A stretch of 17,199 nucleotides of DNA from CAYLZO01 sp964387775 (GTDB taxonomy: Bacteria > Chloroflexota > Anaerolineae > JAAYZQ01), in contig CAYLZO010000103.1 of assembly GCA_964387775.1 (NCBI GenBank), positions 1 through 17,199 on the forward strand, written 5' to 3'. This document shows positions 6,487 to 14,100 of this stretch, in pieces. Position 1 is the stretch's first letter; the number at the start of each line of letters is the position of its first letter. The notes beneath the pieces were generated by a model. That model was given only the letters and a program-made list of their open reading frames with translations. It ran no database searches and was not told where the DNA came from. Both the position numbers and the translations under genes were made by a program.

Positions 6487-8633
6487 TGCCCAACACCGGC
6501 AAAGGCGGCCAGCGGCACTTCCATGAAGAGCGGCCGCTCGGTTTGGTCCACTACTTCGTCGGGGGCGATGCCCTCGTCGCGGAAGAGGCGCTGGATGAGC
6601 GGCGCGCAAGTCTTGGCCTGACACGAGCCCATCCCCGCCCGGCTCACGGCCTTGATCTCGTTGATGTCGCGGTAGCCCTGGCGGATGAGCTCGCGGATCT
6701 CGCCGGCCGTCACCCGTTCGCAGCGGCAGACGATGGTGTCGTCGGTCAACCGCTCGACGTAGTGGTCCATTGGCTGCGTAACCTGCTGCTCCTGCACCTG
6801 GATGCCGGCAATGCGCTTGGCGTACTCACGCGGCGCCTTGAGTTGCACCGCAATCGTCCGGTCAAATGCCTTGACGGCCCGCACGCCGATCACCTCGACG
6901 TTGCCTAATGCTCCCCCCTCGGCGTCGAGCACCGTCACCACGTCGCCTTTGTGGATGCTCTCGCGCAGGAACTCGTAGGCTAGCGTCACCGTGGCGTAGC
7001 CCGGCTCGGCTTTGCGATAGTCCACCAGCGTCACCGCCAGGCCGGGGCAGATGGTCACGCACTTTTGACAGCCGATGCACGCCTTGCCGATTTCCTCCCC
7101 GACAAAGCTCGGCAGCTTGCGGATGTCGTTGGGGTCGATCTGGATCGCGCCCTGGGGGCAGACGGCCGTGCAGGGGTTGCACGGGATCTCCTGAGAGCAG
7201 TGAAAGACCGGCACGACGCCCTCTTCCTCCTCGGGCAGCGTCTCTTCGACCGTCGCGCCCGGCTTTGACTTCAGGATCTCGGCGGTGCGGTACCAGTCGG
7301 GCGGGATTTCGCCCGCGAAAACGCCCAGGGCGCGGGCGATTTCCAGGCCCTTGATCTTGCCCGAAAACATCGCCGCCGAGGCTTCGGCGATTTCCTCGGC
7401 GTCGCCGGCGGCAAAGGTCGTCAGGCCGAATTCCTTGGCCTTGTGGTAAAACTCGTCCACCGGGTCCAGCCCCACGGCGATGAGCACCGTGTCACACGCA
7501 AACGAGCGCTCGGTGCCCGGGATGGGCCGGAAGCGCTCGTCCACCTGAGCGACCGTCACCGACTTGACCGATTCTGCACCAGTTCTACTGAGCTCCGCCG
7601 CGCAGTCCCTGCATCCAGGGGAAGTGTTGGCGCTGACGACCGTGTGCCGGGTGTAGATCGGCACGCCCATGCGCGCCAGCTTGTCCTTGTGGACCTTGTA
7701 GCCGCCGCATTCGGGCATGGCCTCGACGAGGCCGACGACCTGGATGCCGGCTTGCAGAGCGTGGTAGCCGGCGATCAGCCCCACGTTGCCCCCGCCGACG
7801 ATGAAGAGCTTCTCGGCGCACTTGACCAGGTCGCGGTTGACCAGCGTCTGGAAGGCGCCGGCGCCGTACACGCCCGGCAGGGTGTTGCCCTTGAAGGCCA
7901 GCGATTTTTCCCGCGCCCCGGCGGCCACCAGCAAGATTTCCGGCTCGACGAGCACGTACTCCTCGCCGTGTGCGGCATCGTCCGCACCCAGCAAAATGCC
8001 GACCTTGCGGTCGCTAAAGACGGCCAGCGCCGTGCTGTCCAGCCAGACCTCGACGCTCTCGTGGGCGCGCACCTCCTCTTCCAGCTTGGTGGCGATGTCG
8101 ATGCCCCGCGTCCCGGCATAGACGGCGTTGGTCGAGCCGAAAAAGCGGTGGGTTTGCAGCACCAACTTGCCGCCCAGCCGGTGTTTGTCGTCGATGAGCA
8201 GCACCGAGACGCCCAGCTCCCCCAGCTCGGTGGCCGCCGACATGCCCGACGGCCCGCCGCCGATGATCAACACCGGCACGCTTATCTCGTCGATTTCGTG
8301 GGTCTCGGGGGCGCGCTCGACCGGGGGCAACTGGGGCAGGCCCTCGGCCGGCTCGACGCGGACGCCGGGCCGCACGATCTCCATGCACGACTTGACCGGC
8401 CTGCAGTCGGCTAGGACCAGGCACTGGGCGCACTGGCCGTTGGCGCAAAAGATGCCCTGCGGCGCGCCGTCTTTGGGGTGGTGGCCAAAGATGCGCACGC
8501 CATTCGCAAAAAGGGCAGAAGCGATGGTCTCGCCCTCGCGGGCGGTGAGCTTCTGCCCCTGCCAGTAGAACGCCACGGCCTCCCGTGGCTCGATAGGGAG
8601 GATCGGATGTTCTGTGATCCGGTATTCGGCCAT
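6483..8633 (-). CDS. Multi-cofactor oxidoreductase: 2Fe-2S, FAD/NAD(P), two 4Fe-4S and BFD-like 2Fe-2S
   Basis: This 716-residue protein joins four electron-transfer parts. Residues 15-95 are a 2Fe-2S domain (C63, C68, C71, C83) as in sarcosine oxidase alpha and HcnA. Residues 118-440 form a pyridine-nucleotide-disulphide-type flavoprotein, with FAD motif GGGPSG at 125-130 and second dinucleotide motif VGGGNVG at 279-285. Residues 475-535 carry two 4Fe-4S motifs (C479, C485, C488, C492; C519, C522, C525, C529). Residues 633-685 form a BFD-type 2Fe-2S domain (C636, C638, C671, C676). In archaeal dye-linked proline dehydrogenases and in HcnA/B or hydroxyproline dehydrogenases these parts are separate subunits, so this is a natural fusion. 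It probably takes electrons from a DAO-family partner (4402-5559 or 14685-15839). GGAAG upstream supports the ATG at 8633. The stop TAG (6483-6485) lies inside a REP palindrome. Confidence 0.9.
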   Translation of the reverse strand: MAEYRITEHPILPIEPREAVAFYWQGQKLTAREGETIASALFANGVRIFGHHPKDGAPQGIFCANGQCAQCLVLADCRPVKSCMEIVRPGVRVEPAEGLPQLPPVERAPETHEIDEISVPVLIIGGGPSGMSAATELGELGVSVLLIDDKHRLGGKLVLQTHRFFGSTNAVYAGTRGIDIATKLEEEVRAHESVEVWLDSTALAVFSDRKVGILLGADDAAHGEEYVLVEPEILLVAAGAREKSLAFKGNTLPGVYGAGAFQTLVNRDLVKCAEKLFIVGGGNVGLIAGYHALQAGIQVVGLVEAMPECGGYKVHKDKLARMGVPIYTRHTVVSANTSPGCRDCAAELSRTGAESVKSVTVAQVDERFRPIPGTERSFACDTVLIAVGLDPVDEFYHKAKEFGLTTFAAGDAEEIAEASAAMFSGKIKGLEIARALGVFAGEIPPDWYRTAEILKSKPGATVEETLPEEEEGVVPVFHCSQEIPCNPCTAVCPQGAIQIDPNDIRKLPSFVGEEIGKACIGCQKCVTICPGLAVTLVDYRKAEPGYATVTLAYEFLRESIHKGDVVTVLDAEGGALGNVEVIGVRAVKAFDRTIAVQLKAPREYAKRIAGIQVQEQQVTQPMDHYVERLTDDTIVCRCERVTAGEIRELIRQGYRDINEIKAVSRAGMGSCQAKTCAPLIQRLFRDEGIAPDEVVDQTERPLFMEVPLAAFAGVGQ

Positions 8634-8700
8634 TTGTCTCTTCCTTGGTAGCTGACTTCGTCGTCAGAGTTCAGGTGGTCCTTTTGTCCTGAGTTACAGT

Positions 8701-8985
8701 CTAGCCGGGTTGACCTCGATACCTTGCCAGGTATTCTTCCGGGGTATGATAGGGAATGTGGTCTGATACAGCTTCAAAGTGCTGGTCGTAGGCAATGATT
8801 GCATCACAGCCATGAGCCAGAGCGACTGCCGTATGCAGAGCGTCAGTGGGATCACTGATCGTGAAGCGGCGACGCCACAGATTCAACTCCGTCCTATCGA
8901 GAAATGGAAGGATAGTCAGTGGTAAGCTAAACAACTCGACCAGCCCCATTATGTGATCCACAAATGGATCCCGAAGCGGTTGCAT
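8701..8985 (-). pseudogene. VapC-like PIN toxin remnant, N-terminal part missing
   Basis: The 94 readable codons match only the C-terminal half of a PIN-domain toxin: SDPTDALHTAVALAHGCDAII carries the conserved Asp-x3-Ala helix, and AYDQHF is the final acidic motif. The first strand with the catalytic Asp (usually xDTN or xDTS) and the middle Glu are absent, and the frame is closed by a stop shortly upstream. Intact PIN toxins are about 130-140 residues. The remnant overlaps the end of the antitoxin-like gene in another frame, consistent with a deletion near 8985-9000. It is probably an inactive nuclease. Confidence 0.65.
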
Positions 8986-9250
8986 CGATCCAGTCCTGAT
9001 TTGCTTCGACTAACTCGTAGGCTTGCGCTTTGGCCTCGTGAACGGCAGTCATGAAATCGCCGGTCTCTTTTTTATGTTTCAGCAATTGCCACAGGCGCTG
9101 TCGTGCCTTGGCGGCTGTTGGCAGCGGTTCTTGAGCGAGATATTGCTCCACAGCCTCGATCACCAACTCGTCTGCTTCAAGCCCTTTTTGGTGAGCAGCT
9201 ATTTTCACTTGTTTGGTCAACGCCTCCGGCAGCGTGATGGTTTCGGACAT
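8927..9250 (-). CDS. Antitoxin-like protein (ribbon-helix-helix N-terminus), end possibly altered
   Basis: This 107-residue protein begins MSETITLPEALTKQVKIAAH, a short strand then two helices, as in RHH/CopG-type antitoxins. A helical second half follows (LWQLLKHKKETGDF, EAKAQAYELVEANQDWID). GGGAGG (9257-9262) is six bases before the ATG, and a good promoter lies just upstream. The last 18 or so residues (from ATASGS) are read through the start of the VapC remnant in another frame and look unnatural, so the native C-terminus was probably lost with the toxin's N-terminus. If functional it would bind DNA at its own promoter; it no longer has an intact toxin partner here. Confidence 0.65.
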   Translation of the reverse strand: MSETITLPEALTKQVKIAAHQKGLEADELVIEAVEQYLAQEPLPTAAKARQRLWQLLKHKKETGDFMTAVHEAKAQAYELVEANQDWIDATASGSICGSHNGAGRVV

Positions 9251-9281
9251 CGTGCGCCTCCCTCAAAATCGTTCCGAATCC

Positions 9282-9310
9282 ATTATATCACACCAGCGGC
9301 GCAAAACCAA
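9282..9310 (-). promoter_or_regulatory. Sigma-70-type promoter of the antitoxin-like gene
   Basis: On the minus strand, TTGGTT (9305-9310) and TATAAT (9282-9287) are separated by 17 bases, about 31 bases before the antitoxin start. The consensus -10 and ideal spacing make it credible. It lies immediately after the Cas6-like gene, so the antitoxin pair can be transcribed independently of the Cas cassette. Confidence 0.6.
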
Positions 9311-9332
9311 ACCCCTCCGCACCCGGTTGCGC

Positions 9333-10316
9333 TCAGGCCAGGGCAAAGGTCCCGCAGCCCAGGTGGGTGTGCTGGCCGACGTGAAGGATGGACGCCACCT
9401 GGAGATAGGGCACGAGGGCCGGCGGGACGAAGGGAAAGAACTGGTGCCCGATCCAGCGGCCGGGCCAATTTTTCGGGGCGCGGCCCAGCTTGTGGCTGCG
9501 CACGGGGATGGCCGCCGCCTGCTCGACGGCTTCCTGGAAGGCGGCGCGGTCCTGGTCGCCCAGCGCCGCCCACAGATCGTCGGGCGTGTTGTGCTTACCC
9601 GGCAAGAGTGCCGTCAGCCGCGCTTCCAGCGCCTCGAGGAGGGCGCCCAGGGTCGGCACCTCGCGGGCCGGGATCTTTTTGCCGCGATGCCGCCGACGGC
9701 CGGGGGACGTGAGGTCGAAGGGCGTCAGCCACGTCAGGCGCTCAAAGAGCCGGTCCGATGGGGCGTTGAAGGGCAGGCCGTCCAGCCACTGCCGGGCCGT
9801 GGGCGCGTACTGCAGATCGAGTTTGCCCGCCTGGACGAAGGGCTCCCAGCCGTTGCCGCGCGCCGCGTAGGCGCCGTGCACGTCGAATTGGCCCCACAGG
9901 CTGTTGGTTTGATGCCAGCGGCGGTCCCGGGTGCGGGCCGCCTCCTCCAGGGCCGGCAGGACGAGCTCCAAAAAGTGGCCGTGATCGGCGCTTTCGCCCA
10001 GGAGCTCGAGTTCCCATAGGATCAGCTCCCCCTGGCCGTAGCTCCGCTTGCCGGGATAGGCGAAAATCGTCGCGTCCAGGGGCCAGGGGGCGTCGGGCAG
10101 GGGCTTGCGCCCCTTGCGGGCCTCGTATTCGTCCCAGGGGGCCAGGGCCTTGCGCCAGGGGGCCGCCCGGCGCGTCGGCAGCCGCTCGGCGATGAGCGTG
10201 CCCAGCACCCGTGAGATCTCGACCGCCGGGCAATCGGGCAGCCAGACCAGCGAGCCGTTCACCCGCCAGACGAGCAGGTAGCGGAGCAGGCTAGGCGGCC
10301 TGGTAAAAGGAAACAT
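9333..10316 (-). CDS. cas6: Cas6-family CRISPR RNA endoribonuclease (RAMP)
   Basis: This 327-residue protein follows the plan of the Cas6 family with the PF10040-type C-terminus: a first ferredoxin-like half (LLRYLLVWRVNG, then PWPLDATIFAY and YGQGELILWELELLG, 77-107), and a second half with LTPFDL (197-202), NWPGRWIGHQ (283-291) and the closing Gly-rich loop LHVGQHTHLGCGTFAL (311-326). In this family the enzyme cuts precursor crRNA within repeats. His312, His316 and His318 in the loop region are candidates for RNA contact, but the catalytic residue cannot be assigned by eye. It overlaps the upstream zinc-ribbon gene by 26 bases (10291-10316) and has a weak ribosome site, so it is likely translationally coupled and the last gene of the cassette. 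The cysteine pair often seen in the family's N-terminal half is absent. Confidence 0.72.
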   Translation of the reverse strand: MFPFTRPPSLLRYLLVWRVNGSLVWLPDCPAVEISRVLGTLIAERLPTRRAAPWRKALAPWDEYEARKGRKPLPDAPWPLDATIFAYPGKRSYGQGELILWELELLGESADHGHFLELVLPALEEAARTRDRRWHQTNSLWGQFDVHGAYAARGNGWEPFVQAGKLDLQYAPTARQWLDGLPFNAPSDRLFERLTWLTPFDLTSPGRRRHRGKKIPAREVPTLGALLEALEARLTALLPGKHNTPDDLWAALGDQDRAAFQEAVEQAAAIPVRSHKLGRAPKNWPGRWIGHQFFPFVPPALVPYLQVASILHVGQHTHLGCGTFALA

Positions 10317-11199
10317 ACTCGATCAGTTCGTAGAGGAGCTGGACCCGCTCTTTGGGCCATTGGCGGATGCGCCAGGCGTGGAGCATGTCCTTGGCCTCGG
10401 GGCTGAGGTAGCCCAGGAAGCGGCCCCAGTAGAACTGCTCCTCGCGGGGATCGTCCAGGGCCAGCAGCTCTTGCAGCGCCTCCTGGGCCTCGGGGCGGAG
10501 CAGGGTGCGAAAGACGGCCGCCATCTCTAGCAGGCTGATAAAGTCGGAAATCTCGAAGGTGAGCAGCCCGCGCCGATCCCGCTTGTGGGGCATCAGGAGC
10601 TGGTGCGGGGCGGAGAAAAAGCGCACGCGCAGTTGGTCCAGGGCAAAGCGGCCCTCGTGGTGGATGGCGCGGCAGAGCACGTCGCTCATGTCGAGACCCC
10701 ACCCCCGGCCCGTCGTGGGCAGCACCTGGAGCAGGCCGCGCAGGGACGTGCCGTGGTAGAGCACCAGCTCCTGGAGCCAGGGCTTGAGGTCGTGGCGGTA
10801 GATCATCAGCCCAAAGTGGTCGGGCTCGCAGACGGTGGCGCCCAGCACCCGGCTGTCGGCAAAGCCCCGGCCGCTGCGCAGGGGCTGGGGCAGTTGGGTC
10901 ACGCGCCCCCAGACGACGATGGCCCGCCGCGAGGCGTTGCCCAGCAGGCTGGCCTCGCGCAGGATGGCGTGGCAGGCCCGGCAGTAGCGGGCTTTGCCCC
11001 GGCGGGTGGTGGGCCGGGGGTAGACCCAGCAGCGTGAGCAGGGACCGTCGAGGGCAGAAGCAGGCGGGCCAAGGCCCCTCGCCGGGTCTCGGCCCGCCTG
11101 GTGGTCAAACAGCTCGGGTTTTTGGTCGAGGACGCGCATGGTGGCCAGCAGCTCGGTGCCGCTTCGACTGCGGCGCAGCCAATCAAAGCTGCTCAGCAC
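10291..11199 (-). CDS. Zinc-ribbon and helical protein of unknown family in the Cas cassette
   Basis: I do not recognise this 302-residue protein. Residues 54-76 carry CxxC...CxxC (C54, C57, C73, C76), a zinc ribbon with basic residues between the pairs. A mixed middle part (90-210) includes VVWGRVTQLPQPL and YHGTSLRG. The last 90 or so residues (215-302) are strongly helical (FEISDFISLLEMAAVF to LLYELIEYVSFYQ). It is nested between the triple-RAMP gene (17-base overlap) and the Cas6-like gene (26-base overlap), so it should be made in step with them. The GTG at 11199 is chosen because GGAGGG (11206-11211) is six bases upstream; an upstream ATG at 11301 would reread the RAMP gene. The helical end could play a Cas11-like small-subunit role, and the ribbon could contact RNA; both are inference. 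Confidence 0.8.
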   Translation of the reverse strand: MLSSFDWLRRSRSGTELLATMRVLDQKPELFDHQAGRDPARGLGPPASALDGPCSRCWVYPRPTTRRGKARYCRACHAILREASLLGNASRRAIVVWGRVTQLPQPLRSGRGFADSRVLGATVCEPDHFGLMIYRHDLKPWLQELVLYHGTSLRGLLQVLPTTGRGWGLDMSDVLCRAIHHEGRFALDQLRVRFFSAPHQLLMPHKRDRRGLLTFEISDFISLLEMAAVFRTLLRPEAQEALQELLALDDPREEQFYWGRFLGYLSPEAKDMLHAWRIRQWPKERVQLLYELIEYVSFYQAA

Positions 11200-14100
11200 G
11201 CAGCGCCCTCCGTAGTTCAGGATAATGGGCCAGCACGTCGCGGTAGAGCCAGTCGCCGGGCTGGAGCGCCCCCCGCCAGGCATCCTCCGGCTCGCCGGCA
11301 TAGCGCCGCGCCCAGTCGGTCAGGTAGCTCTCGGGCAGGATGGTGAGGCGCAGGCTGCCAAAGCCCAGGTAGCGGTGCTTGCCCATCTTGTGGGCAAAGC
11401 CCTCCTCCAGGCCCACGCACCAGATCAGCCGCTGGAGCTCCTCCTCCTCCAGGTTCCAGAAGCGGAGGGCAAAGCGCGCCCGGCTGCCGGGCAGGATGGC
11501 GCGGAAATAGCTGGCCTGGGCGGTGTCGGGCCGAAAGTCGTCGAGCTGCCGGGCGATGGGCGCCAGCGGGGTGTGGGGAAAGAGCCGCCAGGTCTTGGCG
11601 ATCTGCATCTGGACAGCCGATTGGCCCGGCTCCTTTTGCCATTCGCCGCCGCTGTACCGCCAGTTGCCGTAGGGATAGGGCACCCGGAACCAGGCCAGCT
11701 TCGGCTCGTCGAAATGGGCAAAGCCGAAGGAGAGGCGCCCGGCCAGGGCCTGGTTCGGCCCCCGGCCCACCCAGCCAAAGAGGCCGTCGGTCGGGTTCAG
11801 GCGGCCGATGTCGGGGCTCTCCTGGCGCGAGTCGCTGGCGATGGCATAGACGTGGCGGATCAGGCCCTTGAGGCTGCGACTGGGCAGGGCGTACTGCCGC
11901 TCCACGCCGCGATGCTCGGCGGCTGGCGGCGACATGGAGAAAAAGTCCCAGCCGTTGACTGGCCCGCCGTCCACGTCGGCGCGCATGGAGGGCTCGCCAC
12001 TCTCGCGCACGTGGAGGGGCGTCAGCACCTCGGCCTCGACAAAGAGCTTGCCGCAGTAGCCGCCAAAGGCGCGGTGCGAGACAAAGCCGGCGTCGGCCTT
12101 GGGCGGCCGGGCCGCCACCTTGGCCTGGGGCGGCACCAGGGGCTCCATGAATTCGAGGGCCGCCGCCGCCGCCTCGCCCTCCAGCTCCAGCCGCTGCCAC
12201 AGGCCGTCGCGGGCCAGAAAGCGCTCGCCAAAGAGGGTCTCGCTCACGCCCTTCGGGTCGCCGGTCAGCCACAGGAGCCGGTTGAGCCTGGCCTGCACCC
12301 AGCCAAAGCCGCTGGTCTTTTCGCCGCCGAGGGGGATGTCGCCCCGGCGAAAATCCTCCAGCAGGTGGGCCAGCAGCGACATCGCCTCCCGGTCCCGCTC
12401 GTGGACGTCTTGCAGGTCGAGCCGGACCTGGAAGGTCAGGTGGTCGCCGTAGGCAAAGAGATAGTCGTGCTTGGCTGTTTCGACCGGCTGGCCAGTGGCG
12501 GGGTCCATCTTGACGCCGTCCATCGAGCACCAGGCCCGCTCGGGGTCGTAGGGATCGGCCAGGTAGGCGTCGGAAAAGAAAACCAGGCCGCGTCGCCCCT
12601 GGGCGCCAAAGAGGCGGTCCAGCACGGCTTCGGTCTCGCGGGTCTCGCCCCACACGGTCTTGAGCACCTGCGAGGCGCGCTTGCGGAAAGCGCCCTTGAG
12701 GGTGCTGCCCGGAATGTAAATCTCCCACGCGCCCTGCTCCTGGGGCGAGGGCGCCCAGGAGAGCATGCGCATGAACACGGTGTCGTAGGGCTTGCCGTAC
12801 TTGCGCGAGACGTCGCGATTGGCGGAGCCGCCGGCCCGGAAATCGACGTTGTAGGGCTGGGCCAGCTCCTGGCGGGCCCGGTCGCGGTAGCCTTTGAGAA
12901 AGGCGATGAAATTCTGGTCGTTGACGATGCTCTTGCGTAGGTTGCCGGGGTGGACCATGTGCCGGTAGCGCACGCGCCGGTGCTCGGCCACGAACTCGCG
13001 CCACACGGCCTGGCTGACGCCCTCGGGCACCTGGTTGGGATCGCCCCACTGCCCCTCGCCGATCTGGCCTTCGAGCAGCATGGTCTTGATGCGCAGGTGC
13101 TCCTCGCGGCTGGCGAGCTCGGCGTCCACCCAGGCGTCGCTGCGCAGGAGCGTGATCTGCTGATCCACCTGGTCGTAGAGCCGGGGCAGGATCCGCTGGC
13201 AGGCCGGCGTCAGGGCCTCGACCAGGGCCGCCTCGTCCTCGATGCGCTCGGCCAGTCGATCCCCGAGGGCGGGGTCGAGCCCCAGTCCCCCGGCGACCTC
13301 CTGCCACGCCTCGCGGTCCAGCATCATGCCCGCCTGCTCGCCCTGCTCCAGGACGCGCACGATGCGCTTGATGGCCTTGTTCTTGCGGCCCAGGGCCTTT
13401 TCGACGGCGGCTTGGGCGGCTTTTTCGCTGGGGAAGGGCCGGTCGATCAGCGGCTCGATCTTGTCCATCGTCTTTTGGGGGAGGCCGTAGCGGCCCCGGC
13501 CCAGCTTGGAGGCTTCGGCGCGGGTCAGGGTCCAGGTCTCCATCTCGCCCGAGGACTCTTCCATCAGCCAGATGGCGATCACGCGGGGCAGGACCTGGGC
13601 GAACTTGGCTTTCCAGTCCTCGGGGTTGAGGATGGGGCCGGCCAGCGTCATCTCCAGCCGGTCGCGGATCGGCTCGGGCAGGTCGCGCATGGCGGCCACG
13701 AGGACGCGGCCCTCGACGGCGGCGAAGGAGGGCACGTCGGGGTCTACCTTGCCCCAGTTCCAGCCGACGAGGACGGGGTTGGTGGCGTCGAAGGTCAGGG
13801 TCAGTTGCAGGTGGTTGGCCGAGGGAGTGAGCGCCGGCGGCGTCCCGGGCGCGTCAAAGGGCGGGTCCATCTCCAGGCGGACGCGCCCCAGGCCCTTGCT
13901 CTTGCCCGCGCCGAACCAGAAGCGCCCGGCCCGCAGCTCGCCCAGCAGGTAGTAGAGCCGGGCCTCGTTGCCGTCGCGGCGCAGGGTGGCGTCGTCCACC
14001 GTCATGCTAAAGTCAAAGACCGAGTTCCGAAAGACGGTCTCCATCTTGTAGTTGGCGTTGGAGATGGACGCCCAGCGGTCCTCGTCCAGCTTGAGGCCCA

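Noticed and set aside
5621..6502. 293-codon reading of the transposase frame through the gap
   Set aside because: It crosses 100 unknown bases and the palindromic repeats. The conserved protein starts at 6265.
9299..9332. GCGCAA/TTGCGC inverted repeat after the Cas6-like gene as a terminator
   Set aside because: Only six pairs, a 22-base loop and no T-run; it also overlaps the -35 of the antitoxin promoter.
10291..11301. ATG at 11301 for the zinc-ribbon gene
   Set aside because: The extra codons only reread the triple-RAMP gene in another frame. The GTG at 11199 has a strong ribosome site.
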